Program-made: the position numbers and the translations under genes
Assembly (NCBI RefSeq): GCF_945906775.1
Contig: NZ_CAMDRE010000002.1
Span: 992,001 to 1,056,000 of the forward strand
From: Citrobacter sp. Marseille-Q6884
GTDB taxonomy: Bacteria > Pseudomonadota > Gammaproteobacteria > Enterobacterales > Enterobacteriaceae
Direction: 5' to 3'
Length of the DNA stretch: 64,000 bases
Part shown: piece after piece, positions 55,821-64,000 of the stretch
Position numbering within the stretch: position 1 is the first letter of the stretch
Layout of the letters: each line of letters opens with the position of its first letter
The notes under the pieces: generated by a model
The model's database searches: none
What the model was told of the DNA's origin: nothing
Seen by the model: only the letters and a program-made list of their open reading frames with translations

Positions 55821-56534
55821 TCAGGCGCCAAACGCACCATCAATGGTATGCATTGCCCCCGTCACAAACCCTGCCTCAGGGCCTGCAAGCCAGGCAACCA
55901 TGCCCGCAACTTCTTCGGGTCGGCCGTGTCGTTTTAGTGCCATAAAACTGTGCATCACCTCTTTCAGTGGACCATCCGCCGGGTTGGCGTCGGTATCAAT
56001 CGGGCCGGGTTGAACCACATTTACCGTAATGCCGCGCGGACCGAAATCACGTGCCAGTCCTCTGGCCAGCCCTTGCAACGCTGATTTGCTCACCGCGTAA
56101 GCGGCAAGGCCGGCAAGGGGCATCCGGTCACCATTCACGGATCCAATAATGATAATTCGCCCGCCGTCAGGCATCTGTCGTGCCGCTTCCACAGCCGCGT
56201 AGTAGGGGGCGTGGATGTTAATCCGGAACAGGCGATCAACATCGTCAGGATCCTGCTCCAGTGCGTCACCAAACAGAATAATCCCTGCATTAACGACCAG
56301 CACATCTAACGGGCCGCTCTCCCGCACCCGGTCGATGACCGCGTTGCGATCGGCGCTATCGGTTTGCGCCGCCTGGGTACCTGTCTCATCAACAAGCGCT
56401 TTGGCAGCGTCTGGGGAGCCTGAATACGTAAAGGTCACTGATGCGCCATCGGTGGCAAAACGGCGCACGATCGCCGCGCCAATCCCACGACTGCCGCCAA
56501 GTACCAGAACTGACTTGCCGTTAAATGAGGACAT
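55821..56534 (-). CDS. bdcA: SDR oxidoreductase, c-di-GMP-binding biofilm dispersal protein BdcA
   Basis: The 237-residue short-chain dehydrogenase equals E. coli BdcA (YjgI) in length and shows high similarity: LVLGGSRGIGAAIVRRFATDG, INIHAPYYAAVEAARQMPDGG, IGSVNGDRMPLAGLAAYAVSKSALQG with the YxxxK active site, and the C-terminal GAMHTIDGAFGA. E. coli BdcA promotes biofilm dispersal, apparently by binding c-di-GMP; enzymatic activity is uncertain. It is divergent from bdcR across a 72-base region with a palindrome. In E. coli the pair lies far from kdsA, so here it is an insertion between kdsA and chaA. Confidence 0.88.
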   Translation of the reverse strand: MSSFNGKSVLVLGGSRGIGAAIVRRFATDGASVTFTYSGSPDAAKALVDETGTQAAQTDSADRNAVIDRVRESGPLDVLVVNAGIILFGDALEQDPDDVDRLFRINIHAPYYAAVEAARQMPDGGRIIIIGSVNGDRMPLAGLAAYAVSKSALQGLARGLARDFGPRGITVNVVQPGPIDTDANPADGPLKEVMHSFMALKRHGRPEEVAGMVAWLAGPEAGFVTGAMHTIDGAFGA

Positions 56535-56551
56535 GAGAGACTCCTTGGATA

Positions 56552-56575
56552 ATTATGTAGTGATCGATATATAAT
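56552..56575. promoter_or_regulatory. Imperfect 24-bp palindrome in the bdcA-bdcR intergenic region
   Basis: Nine of twelve positions are symmetric around a central GATC, with ATTAT/ATAAT outer ends. It lies midway between the divergent starts and is the obvious candidate operator for the TetR-type BdcR. Confidence 0.6.
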
Positions 56576-56606
56576 GTCCGCACTGTTTTCTGTCAATGGA
56601 TTTGTA

Positions 56607-57197
56607 ATGAGCACTACAGAATGTCCTCGCGCGCCGGGTCGACCACGCAATTTTGATCCAGAGCTGGCCGTTGCCAAAGTACAGCCCTTATTTCACGCAC
56701 ATGGATACGACGCCGTCAGCGTAGCGGATGTTACCGAGGCGTTGTCGATCAAGCCGCCGAGTTTCTATGCTGCCTTCGGGAATAAAATCGGTCTTTATGA
56801 GCGTGTACTTGGTCGCTATGTACAAACCGATGCGATCCCTTTTGATGACATTTTGCGTTCCGATAAACCGGTTGCTGAGTGTCTCGCTGCTCTGCTTGAG
56901 GAGGCGGCGCGACGCTACGCCGCAGATCCGCACGCGGCAGGGTGTCTGGTTCTGGAGGGAATGCACAGCAACGATCCGCAGGCGCGGAAGGTCGCACGGG
57001 ATTTCTATTCGCTCGCCGAACATAAAATTCATGATTTCATCGCACAGCGACACCCCAATGAAGCTGACAGACTGACCGATTACGTCAGTACCACGATGCT
57101 GGGTCTATCGGGAAAAGCGCGTTGCGGGCACTCGCTTGAACGCCTGCTGGCCAGCGCGCGGATCGCAAGCCTGGGGCTGCGTCACCCGCTTTCCTGA
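56607..57197 (+). CDS. bdcR: TetR-family repressor BdcR
   Basis: From the ATG at 56607 the product is 196 residues, close to E. coli BdcR (197). The N-terminal TetR helix-turn-helix region is clear (PGRPRNFDPELAVAKVQPLFHAHG, then YDAVSVADVTEALSIKPPSFYAAFGNKIGLYERVL). The C-terminal ligand/dimer domain matches BdcR (GCLVLEGMHSNDPQAR, RHPNEADRLTDYVSTTMLGLSGKAR). An upstream ATG at 56574 lies inside the operator and is unlikely. It should repress bdcA and itself through the palindrome between them. The ligand is unknown. Confidence 0.88.
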   Translation: MSTTECPRAPGRPRNFDPELAVAKVQPLFHAHGYDAVSVADVTEALSIKPPSFYAAFGNKIGLYERVLGRYVQTDAIPFDDILRSDKPVAECLAALLEEAARRYAADPHAAGCLVLEGMHSNDPQARKVARDFYSLAEHKIHDFIAQRHPNEADRLTDYVSTTMLGLSGKARCGHSLERLLASARIASLGLRHPLS

Positions 57198-57259
57198 TGT
57201 TCGCCGCACTCAATAAGAAGGGGAAAGCGGTGAGTTCATGGCTATCCATGCTGCAGGGC

Positions 57260-57290
57260 GTAAAAGAAAACGGCCCTGAGAAGGGCCGTG
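57260..57290 (-). terminator. Terminator of chaA
   Basis: ACGGCCCT and AGGGCCGT arms around GAGA (57270-57277, 57282-57289), with a TTTTCTTTT tail on the minus strand, about 20 bases after the chaA stop. Confidence 0.85.
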
Positions 57291-57310
57291 GATTTCACCT
57301 GAAATAATCA

Positions 57311-58411
57311 TCAGGCAAATATTGTCATCAGATAGGCGATGAAGAGCGCCAGGTGTGCCGCGCCGTTAAGCACGTTGGTGCGTCCGGTGGAGAAGGAGAT
57401 ATGGCACAGAACTAACGATGAAACCATCACAATCATCTCCGGTGCGCCCAGAGCAAACACGAGGTCGTTGCCTGTCGCCCATGCAATCAGCGTCACAACC
57501 GGTACCGTCAGTGAAATCGTGGCTAATACCGAGCCGAAGAACAAATTCATCGCCCGCTGCACCTGATTGTTCAGCACTGCTTTTAGTGCGCCCAGACCTT
57601 CCGGGGAGAGGATCAGCAGGGCAACCAGGAAACCGGTAAAGGCGACCGGCGCATTCAGTTCGGTTAACAGCGTCTCCAGCGGGCTGGCGTTCATTTTGGT
57701 GACCGCGATGACCGCGATCAAATGGATAATCAGCCAGGTTGCGTGCCAAAAGTTACTGTGCGCGGATGGCTTTCCATGATGTGGGTCGTCGTCGTCACCC
57801 TCATCTTCATGCTCATAAATGAACAGGCTCTGGTGCGTTTTGGTCTGAATGAGCAGAAATACGCCGTACATCGCCGCGGAAATTAATGCCACCAGCAACG
57901 CCTGTGCGGTGGTGAAATTCGCGCCCGGTAATGCCATCGGAAACACCAGCACAATAATGGCCAGCGGAAATAAGGCGATTAAATACTGTTTAATGCCAAA
58001 CAGGTTCATATATTGGGTGGCAAATTTACGCCCACCTAACAGCAATGAAAAACCGACCAGTCCGCCGGTAACGATCATAATGATGGAATAGAGCGTATCG
58101 CGCATCAGCGTAGGCGCGGCATCGCCGGTCGCCATGAGTGCGGAGATTAAGCTGACTTCCAGAATAACTACCGACAGGCTGAGGATCAGCGATCCATAAG
58201 GTTCGCCAAGTCGGTGTGCTAATACGTCTGCATGACGGACAACGCTAAATGCGCTGCTTAAAATACCAACAAGGGCAAGCGCATTAATGCCGATGACCAC
58301 TGGTAGTGACTGACTGCTTCCCCATAAGAACAGGACTACCAGCGCCAAAATCGGGAAGACGAGCGAGGTCTCCTTGTGGCGGGTTTTTACCGCCTCATGT
58401 ACATGTGTCAT
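57311..58411 (-). CDS. chaA: Sodium-potassium/proton antiporter ChaA
   Basis: The 366-residue inner-membrane CaCA-family exchanger moves Na+, K+ or Ca2+ out against protons, mainly at alkaline pH or high salt. There are eleven or so hydrophobic segments in two halves, with an acidic, histidine-rich cytoplasmic loop (EHEDEGDDDDPHHGKPSAHS, about 202-221) between them. Repeat signatures are SLSVVILEVSLISALM (first half, with the conserved glutamate) and LILSPEGLGALKAVLNNQVQRAMNLFFGS (second half). It matches E. coli ChaA (366) in length and is divergent from chaB-chaC as usual. Confidence 0.96.
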   Translation of the reverse strand: MTHVHEAVKTRHKETSLVFPILALVVLFLWGSSQSLPVVIGINALALVGILSSAFSVVRHADVLAHRLGEPYGSLILSLSVVILEVSLISALMATGDAAPTLMRDTLYSIIMIVTGGLVGFSLLLGGRKFATQYMNLFGIKQYLIALFPLAIIVLVFPMALPGANFTTAQALLVALISAAMYGVFLLIQTKTHQSLFIYEHEDEGDDDDPHHGKPSAHSNFWHATWLIIHLIAVIAVTKMNASPLETLLTELNAPVAFTGFLVALLILSPEGLGALKAVLNNQVQRAMNLFFGSVLATISLTVPVVTLIAWATGNDLVFALGAPEMIVMVSSLVLCHISFSTGRTNVLNGAAHLALFIAYLMTIFA

Positions 58412-58684
58412 TTAAATTACTCTCCATCTCTGCAGGTATTTATAATTATAAAAGTATTAAAGAATGTAAAAAATAACAGAAAACGTGAATTGACAGGTGA
58501 TTTTTTACGAAATTTTACGGCATCACTTATTTTCATTATCAAGTCGGTGAAAAGAGCGATCTTGTTTATAGAGTATTTAATTAACAGTAAGTTAGATTGC
58601 GACAAGATCAATAATAGTTCTCTGTTGGCGTATCGCCATATTGTTAGCCACACTTAAGGTTTAGCCCAAAAAGTGGAGTTCACA

Positions 58685-58915
58685 ATGCCCTATAAATCCA
58701 AAAGCGATCTGCCGGAGAGCGTACAGCATGTCCTGCCAGCTCATGCGCAGGATATTTATAAAGAAGCATTCAACAGTGCTTGGGCACAGTATAAAGATAA
58801 ATCTGACCGTCGCGATGATGCCAGCCGGGAAGAGACCGCGCATAAGGTGGCGTGGGCTGCGGTCAAAAATGATTATCAAAAAGGCGATGATGATAAATGG
58901 CATAAAAAGACGTAA
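58685..58915 (+). CDS. chaB: Putative cation transport regulator ChaB
   Basis: The 76-residue hydrophilic, helical protein equals E. coli ChaB in length and nearly in sequence (MPYKSKSDLPESVQHVLP, YKEAFNSAWAQYKD, RDDASREETAHKVAWAAVK). ChaB-fold proteins are small acidic helical domains of uncertain function, genetically linked to the ChaA antiporter. The ATG at 58685 is chosen over the in-frame 58673 by homology. chaC follows after about 195 bases, a wider gap than expected for a tight operon. Confidence 0.95.
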   Translation: MPYKSKSDLPESVQHVLPAHAQDIYKEAFNSAWAQYKDKSDRRDDASREETAHKVAWAAVKNDYQKGDDDKWHKKT

Positions 58916-59111
58916 CAGCATCAATTATAATGTCTTTATTAATTGACCCGGATCGGGCGTTAGCGAATCGTGCTGCGCCGTGTCGTTGTTGCCTTGCAAG
59001 CAACCGGTGAATTGCCTATTGTCCTGCTATTGGTTTCAAAATGAGCAGTAAAAAAGCCCGGAAGGCGTCAAAAAAGTTGTCGCAAGGAAGCTGCAGTGGC
59101 GGAGGTGTAAG

Positions 59112-59807
59112 GTGTTAACGCGTGATTTTTTATTGAATGCCGATTGTAAGACGGCATTTGGTGCTATTGAAGAATCACTACTCTGGTCAGCGGAACAACG
59201 GGCAGCCTCACTGGCCGCTACGCTCGCTTGCCGACCAGATGATGGACCGGTGTGGATCTTTGGTTATGGATCGTTGATGTGGAACCCGGCCTTAGAGTTT
59301 GAAGAGTCCTGTACCGGGACGTTAGTCGGCTGGCACAGGGCATTTTGTCTGCGTCTGACCGCAGGTCGCGGAACGGCGTGTCAGCCTGGACGTATGCTGG
59401 CCCTGAAAGAAGGTGGGCGTACGACCGGCGTAGCCTATCGTTTACCCCAGGCGTCGCTGGAGCAGGAACTCTCTTTGCTGTGGAAGCGAGAAATGATCAC
59501 CGGGTGCTATCTTCCTACCTGGTGTCAACTGGCGCTGGATGATGGACGCACGGTGAATGCGCTGGTCTTTATTATGGATCCACGACATCCGCTCTTTGAG
59601 TCTGATACTCGCGCGCAGGTTATCGCGCCGCTCATTGCCGCTGCCAGTGGGCCACTGGGCACCAACGCACAGTATCTGTTCTCGCTGGAACAAGAGCTGA
59701 TCAAGCTGGGTATGCAGGATGATTGTCTCAACGATCTGGTGGTCACGGTCAAAAGACTGTTGGGAGAGAACCTGCCGGAAGGCGTTATGCGGCCAGGGTT
59801 TGCCTGA
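59112..59807 (+). CDS. chaC: Glutathione-specific gamma-glutamylcyclotransferase ChaC
   Basis: Cleaves glutathione to 5-oxoproline and Cys-Gly. The 231-residue protein equals E. coli ChaC. The substrate-binding cyclotransferase signature VWIFGYGSLMWNP is near residues 49-61 (YGSL motif), and the catalytic glutamate is in LWKREMITGCYLPTW near 120-134. A GTG start follows GGAGG with good spacing. A hairpin (59812-59840) lies immediately after the stop. Confidence 0.95.
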   Translation: MLTRDFLLNADCKTAFGAIEESLLWSAEQRAASLAATLACRPDDGPVWIFGYGSLMWNPALEFEESCTGTLVGWHRAFCLRLTAGRGTACQPGRMLALKEGGRTTGVAYRLPQASLEQELSLLWKREMITGCYLPTWCQLALDDGRTVNALVFIMDPRHPLFESDTRAQVIAPLIAAASGPLGTNAQYLFSLEQELIKLGMQDDCLNDLVVTVKRLLGENLPEGVMRPGFA

Positions 59808-59811
59808 GAAG

Positions 59812-59840
59812 TGCCCGATAGCGCGTACGCGTATCGGGCA
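59812..59840. terminator. Hairpin between chaC and the DUF1883 gene
   Basis: TGCCCGATA and TATCGGGCA arms (59812-59820, 59832-59840) in the 41-base gap between convergent stop codons. No strong T run on either strand. Confidence 0.55.
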
Positions 59841-59848
59841 TGTTAACA

Positions 59849-60094
59849 TCAGGCTGCAATATAACTGATTGAGTGCTCCAGCGACTGGCTGTGGCTGTCG
59901 ATCAGCACATTCCAGACGCCGGTATACGGTACGGTCAACCACGCGTTATCACGATCCTGCACGCTTAAAATATCAGACTGCGTGTCTTTGACGTGATTTT
60001 TTTCGCTCATCAGGTGGATATGACAACGCTCAGAACACCGCACAACCACCGTATCGCCACCAAATAACTTTAAACTTGCCTTCACTAATGCCAT
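59849..60094 (-). CDS. DUF1883 family protein
   Basis: The 81-residue protein has no signal or membrane segment and reads as a small beta-rich domain (LFGGDTVVVRCSERCHIHLMS, AWLTVPYTGVWNVLIDSHS), with two cysteines separated by three residues that could bind metal or form a disulphide. It matches the DUF1883 family (uncharacterised; from memory also found beside chaC in Salmonella). E. coli K-12 lacks a gene here. Function unknown. It is convergent with chaC. Confidence 0.75.
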   Translation of the reverse strand: MALVKASLKLFGGDTVVVRCSERCHIHLMSEKNHVKDTQSDILSVQDRDNAWLTVPYTGVWNVLIDSHSQSLEHSISYIAA

Positions 60095-60357
60095 TTTTTA
60101 CCCCGTTCTTGAAAACAACGTACTTTCTGTCGAAAGTGCTGCGTGATGTTGTTCACATTTCACTCATTGCATAACACCAAAGGGGGAGTAACGGGATGCT
60201 GATTTTGATCAAAAAACGGCATAACGATTAAACAAAAATGACAAAATACCTCAAACGGGTTGAAAGGGCGTGCTAACGTTCAATAAAAGTACGCCCGGGT
60301 AAGATTAAATCGGGAAATTTTTGACTCTTTCAGTGTGCTTGCCTGAAATCTGGTCGA

Positions 60358-60711
60358 TCAGAAGGTCAGAACCTTATCAGCCGCCAGCGTCCATTGCGCC
60401 AGCTCTACCAGTGTGCCGACTTCCACACCGTCAATTAAAGGTAGTGCGGTGATCCCACGACCATCGGTGCAGGTTTTGCACAGTTTTACCGGAACATGTT
60501 GTGCGGTCAGGATCTCCAGCATTTGCTGAATATTGTAACCTTCTGCCGGTTTCTGCCCACGAATCCCCGCGGTCACCGCGTCAGACATCAAAAACAGACG
60601 CAGGTCGAGGTCGCCCTCCTGTTCGCGCAGGGCAATAGCCAGACGCAGACTATTAAATAACGATTCGCTTCCATAGGCCGCACCGTTCGCGACGATCACT
60701 ATTTTTTGCAT
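60358..60711 (-). CDS. ychN: DsrE/F-like sulfur-relay family protein YchN
   Basis: The 117-residue protein is the length of E. coli YchN, a homohexameric DsrE-fold protein, and matches it closely (MQKIVIVANGAAYGSESLFNSLRLA, GYNIQQMLEILTAQHVPVKLC, the DGRGI segment). The conserved cysteine pair KLCKTCTDGR near 76-79 corresponds to the presumed sulfur-carrying site. The physiological partner is unknown. It lies between the DUF1883 gene and divergent ychO. Confidence 0.93.
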   Translation of the reverse strand: MQKIVIVANGAAYGSESLFNSLRLAIALREQEGDLDLRLFLMSDAVTAGIRGQKPAEGYNIQQMLEILTAQHVPVKLCKTCTDGRGITALPLIDGVEVGTLVELAQWTLAADKVLTF

Positions 60712-60922
60712 GTTGACTCCTGTTATCGGGGGATAGGCTCATTGTCGTCATCATGTTACTCCGTGTTGCCGCGGATGGAAAAGAAAGCGGGGCGGAAGAG
60801 ATACTTTCCAGCCAGGGATAATCCTGAAAAGGGAAAACAGGGCTGCAAAGCGTGCGTGAAAACGTTATGGTTTAAGTTATGTAAGGTGCTGTGAATGATT
60901 GATGTAAGAAACCACTGACGAT

Positions 60923-62308
60923 TTGAGCCGTTTTGTTTGTTGTCTGCTATTTCTTCTCCTACTCTTGCCGCAGGCAGGGGGTATTGCCAGTGCGCACACT
61001 TCCTTTATCCAACAGGCTGAAAACCCTTTCGACAACAATCATGATGGTCTGCCTGACCTCGGCATGGCGCCGGAGTCGCGTGCCGGAGAAAAGCATCTGG
61101 CTGAAATGGCTAAAGCGTTTGGCGAAGCCAGTATGACCGATAACGGCCTGGACACCGGTGAACAGGCGAAGCAATTCGCGTTTGGGCAGGTTCGGGACAC
61201 GGTAAGCGAACAGGTGAATCAGCAACTTGAATCCTGGCTTTCACCCTGGGGAAATGCCAGCGTCGGGCTACAGCTCGATGATGAAGGCAGTTTGACCGGG
61301 AGTCGTGGAAGCTGGTTTGTACCCTGGCAGGATAATCAGCGTTACCTTACCTGGAGCCAGTTGGGGCTGACCCAACAGGATGAGGGGCTGGTCAGCAATG
61401 TGGGTATCGGACAACGCTGGGTTCGGGACGGTTGGTTGTTAGGCTACAACACGTTTTATGACAACCTGCTGGATGAAAATCTGCCCCGGGGTGGGTTCGG
61501 CGCGGAAGCATGGGGGGAGAATTTGCGTCTGTCCGCCAATTATTATCAACCGTTGTCCGCCTGGCAGGATCGGTCAGCGACGCAGGCGCAGCGAATGGCG
61601 CGCGGATACGATCTCACGGCACGAATGCGCGTGCCGTTTTATGCGCATCTCAATACCAGCGTCAGTGTCGAACAATATTTTGGCGAGCAGGTCGATCTGT
61701 TTCATTCAGGAACCGGATACCATAACCCGGTGGCGGTAAACCTGGGACTGAGCTATACGCCCGTTCCGTTGATTACGGTGACCGCTCAGCACAAGCAAGG
61801 GGAAAGCGGGGTGAGCCAGAATAACCTTGGTTTAACGCTCAACTATCGCTTTGGCGTACCGCTGAAAAAGCAGCTGATGTCCAGTGAGGTGGCCAGCAGT
61901 CAGTCATTACGTGGCAGCCGCTATGATGATCCGCAGCGCAATCAGTTACCCACCCTGGAATATCGCCAGCGCAAATCACTTTCCGTCTTTTTGGCAACAC
62001 CACCCTGGGATCTCAAACCGGGTGAAACGGTTTCGCTGAAGCTACAGGTACGGAGTCGGTATGGTATTCGCCATCTGACGTGGCAAGGTGACATTCAGGC
62101 GCTGAGTCTGACGGCGGGGACGAACAACAACAGTGCACAAGGATGGACGATTATTATGCCGAAGTGGAACAGCAGCGAAGGGGCAACCAACCGCTGGCGG
62201 CTGTCGGTAGTGGTGGAAGACGGGCAAGGCCAGCGTGTCTCTTCCAATGAGATCACGCTCTCACTGACCGAACCGTTTATTAGCGTGTCGGGAAATGATC
62301 CTCATTAA
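60923..62308 (+). CDS. ychO: Invasin/intimin-type inverse autotransporter beta-domain protein YchO
   Basis: The 461-residue outer-membrane protein aligns with E. coli YchO (464) almost throughout. It has a signal peptide (about 1-24, ending IASAHT), a periplasmic segment (NPFDNNHDGLPDLGMAPESRAGEKHLAEM), the 12-strand inverse-autotransporter barrel (about 80-320, VGIGQRWVRDGWLLGYNTFYDN and GYDLTARMRVPFYAHLNTSVSVEQYFG), and one Ig-like C-terminal domain. It lacks the long adhesin repeats of intimin and invasin. Translation begins at a TTG, unusual but consistent with the aligned E. coli N terminus MSRFV. It is convergent with narL. Confidence 0.9.
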   Translation: MSRFVCCLLFLLLLLPQAGGIASAHTSFIQQAENPFDNNHDGLPDLGMAPESRAGEKHLAEMAKAFGEASMTDNGLDTGEQAKQFAFGQVRDTVSEQVNQQLESWLSPWGNASVGLQLDDEGSLTGSRGSWFVPWQDNQRYLTWSQLGLTQQDEGLVSNVGIGQRWVRDGWLLGYNTFYDNLLDENLPRGGFGAEAWGENLRLSANYYQPLSAWQDRSATQAQRMARGYDLTARMRVPFYAHLNTSVSVEQYFGEQVDLFHSGTGYHNPVAVNLGLSYTPVPLITVTAQHKQGESGVSQNNLGLTLNYRFGVPLKKQLMSSEVASSQSLRGSRYDDPQRNQLPTLEYRQRKSLSVFLATPPWDLKPGETVSLKLQVRSRYGIRHLTWQGDIQALSLTAGTNNNSAQGWTIIMPKWNSSEGATNRWRLSVVVEDGQGQRVSSNEITLSLTEPFISVSGNDPH

Positions 62309-62317
62309 ACTGACGTA

Positions 62318-62968
62318 TCAGAAAATGCGTTCCTGATGCACCCATACCGCCGCTTCAACGCGCGATTTGAGCTTCATTTTCTTCAGCATATGTTTCACAT
62401 GGACTTTAACCGTACTTTCAGTGATGTCCAGACGACGGGCAATCATCTTGTTCGGCAGACCCTGAGCGATCAGCTTCAGAATGTCACGTTCGCGCGGCGT
62501 AAGTTGCGTAACATCACGGTCAGACGTGGCACGGTTGGCACGCAGACTGGCTGCCAGAACAGGCGTTAAGGCTTCGCTCAGCACCATTTCACCTGCTGCC
62601 GCTTGTTGCAACGCTTTCAGCAGATCTTCCGGCTCCATGTCTTTTAACAGATAACCGTCGGCACCGCGTTTCAGTGCAGTCACCACGTCTTCCTCATGGT
62701 TTGACACGCTGAATACGACAATGCGACCAGATAACGATTTCTCACGCAGCTTATCGAGTGTTTCCAGACCGTTCATACCTGGCATGTTCAGATCCAGTAA
62801 GATCAGATCAGGATCCAGAGATTCCGCCAACTCGATACCCTGCTCGCCATTGCTGGCTTCGCCGACCACGGTAATATCGGATGCCATGCTGACAAGCTGT
62901 TTAACACCGGTTCGCAGCATGGGATGATCGTCGATCAACAGGATGGTTGCCGGTTCCAGATTACTCAT
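62318..62968 (-). CDS. narL: Nitrate/nitrite response regulator NarL
   Basis: From the ATG at 62968 the product is 216 residues, as in E. coli NarL. The receiver domain (about 1-130) has the acidic pair in LLIDDHPML, the phosphorylated aspartate in [16 protein letters not shown] near residue 59, and the conserved lysine in [13 protein letters not shown] near 109. The C-terminal LuxR-type helix-turn-helix (about 150-215) has [48 protein letters not shown]. It activates nitrate-respiration genes and represses alternatives under anaerobic nitrate. Its start overlaps the narX end by eight bases. Confidence 0.98.
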   Translation of the reverse strand: MSNLEPATILLIDDHPMLRTGVKQLVSMASDITVVGEASNGEQGIELAESLDPDLILLDLNMPGMNGLETLDKLREKSLSGRIVVFSVSNHEEDVVTALKRGADGYLLKDMEPEDLLKALQQAAAGEMVLSEALTPVLAASLRANRATSDRDVTQLTPRERDILKLIAQGLPNKMIARRLDITESTVKVHVKHMLKKMKLKSRVEAAVWVHQERIF

Positions 62969-64000
62969 GGGTATCTCCTTGGACTTCTGTGAAGTTTGTT
63001 TCGGGAATAAAAGTGACAGCAACTTCGGTACCGCCTGTCTCTCGACGGCGTACACGGCAATCGCCGCGCAAGCTTTGCGCACGATCGCGCATAATAATCA
63101 TGCCGTAATGGTTACTGCGTTCGGCGTTTTCCGGTACGCCGCAGCCGTTATCTTGCACGGTCAGTTTGACCTGTTTGCCATTTTGCACCACCGTGACGGT
63201 AACGTCATTGGCACGGGAGTGTTTAAGGGCATTACTCAGGGCCTCACGAGCAATTTGTAACAGGTGAATGGCCTGATGCGAAGGCACCAGACGTGGCGGC
63301 AACTGATAATCCAGCTTAACCGCAAAGCCAAAACGGGCGCTGTATTCCTGACAGCTGGCTTCCAGCGCAGGCCGCAAGCCGGGTTCCGTCAACTGCAAAC
63401 GGAAGGTGGTTAACAGTTCACGCAACTGCGCCCATGAGGCATTCAGCTCGTTACGAATCTGGCTAAGCAGCTCGCGGCTCGTTTCCGGGAGCGCATCGCC
63501 TTGCATCTGCAAACAGCTGACCTGCATCTTCATGCATGAGAGCGATTGTGCAATAGAATCATGGAGTTCACGTGCAATGGTGGCACGCTCTTCCATGACA
63601 ATCAACTGCTGCTGGCGCTCCTGGTGTCTGTCCAGTGCCAGCGTAGCGGTCAGTTGTTCCACCAGAGTGTCCACCAGTTGCTGTTGGTCATGGCTGAGAT
63701 GACGGCCATAAGGCAAGGTGGCGAGCAGAATTCCGTACTGGGTGTGGGCATCAGTCAGCCGCCATTTCAGCGTGCTTCCTCCCTCAATCGCGGGTAGCGT
63801 ACCGCGTGGGCACAGATGACACCCTTTTTCATCGCAGCTGAGACTGGACTGGCAGGTGAATTCCTGATGGTTATCTTCATCCTCCAGGTCATAAACCCGC
63901 AGCTCAATATCATGCAACTGCGTCAAATTTTGCAGACCGTTGAGCACCGGAGAGAGCCGCTCACACAACGGTACCTGAGAGTGCAGACGCCGATTGGCTT
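62961..64000 (-). CDS. narX: Nitrate/nitrite sensor histidine kinase NarX (partial, C-terminal part)
   Basis: The frame stays open to the right window edge, so only about the last 345 of the roughly 598 residues expected from E. coli are seen. The sensor, transmembrane and HAMP parts lie outside. Visible are the cysteine-cluster central region ([18 protein letters not shown]), the H-box [19 protein letters not shown] with the phosphorylated histidine, and the HATPase domain ([46 protein letters not shown]). It phosphorylates NarL in response to nitrate. The eight-base overlap with narL supports coupled translation. Confidence 0.97.
   Translation of the reverse strand, partial: ANRRLHSQVPLCERLSPVLNGLQNLTQLHDIELRVYDLEDEDNHQEFTCQSSLSCDEKGCHLCPRGTLPAIEGGSTLKWRLTDAHTQYGILLATLPYGRHLSHDQQQLVDTLVEQLTATLALDRHQERQQQLIVMEERATIARELHDSIAQSLSCMKMQVSCLQMQGDALPETSRELLSQIRNELNASWAQLRELLTTFRLQLTEPGLRPALEASCQEYSARFGFAVKLDYQLPPRLVPSHQAIHLLQIAREALSNALKHSRANDVTVTVVQNGKQVKLTVQDNGCGVPENAERSNHYGMIIMRDRAQSLRGDCRVRRRETGGTEVAVTFIPETNFTEVQGDTHE

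Overview
The window looks like a chromosome segment of an enterobacterium. Several core blocks keep Escherichia/Salmonella gene order: ychF-pth-ychH, dauA-prs-ispE-lolB, hemA-prfA-prmC-sirB2-sirB1-kdsA, chaA-chaB-chaC, and ychN-ychO-narL-narX. The mix of E. coli-like genes (mdtEF, slp, bdcAR) with a Salmonella-like second glutamate dehydrogenase suggests Citrobacter or a close relative. That genus call is an inference from gene content and recalled protein sequences, not from a search.

Positions 1-2300 hold a membrane protein of unknown function and a glutamate dehydrogenase-family gene. Positions 2300-38500 are an accessory interval: a four-gene archaic (Csu-type) chaperone-usher pilus; a peptidase T paralogue with an MFS transporter, followed by a CadC-like regulator; an L,D-transpeptidase; a YhjX-like transporter behind four 21-bp-spaced repeats resembling PyrR/YpdB sites; a tautomerase; a convergent c-di-GMP phosphodiesterase/cyclase pair; a cfa paralogue; an AraC regulator; a LysR-controlled operon (C26 amidase, M14-like hydrolase, MHS transporter); general-stress genes (BOF, KGG and YghA-like proteins); three unknown secreted proteins; a lone hexapeptide acetyltransferase; and mdtEF with slp, a reduced form of the E. 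coli acid-fitness island.

From 38500 the core backbone resumes, with two insertions. Between ychH and dauA lie an aspartokinase III paralogue and, divergently, dat and ddc. Together with a housekeeping aspartate-semialdehyde dehydrogenase these would run aspartate to 2,4-diaminobutyrate to 1,3-diaminopropane. The aspartokinase has lost residues known from E. coli LysC to contact or tune lysine, and its leader carries a recognisable but degraded lysine riboswitch. I read this as a committed, lysine-insensitive diaminopropane module and regard it as the most interesting system here. Between kdsA and chaA lies a bdcA/bdcR pair around a palindromic operator.

No rRNA, tRNA, CRISPR array, insertion sequence or prophage was recognised. 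narX runs off the right edge.
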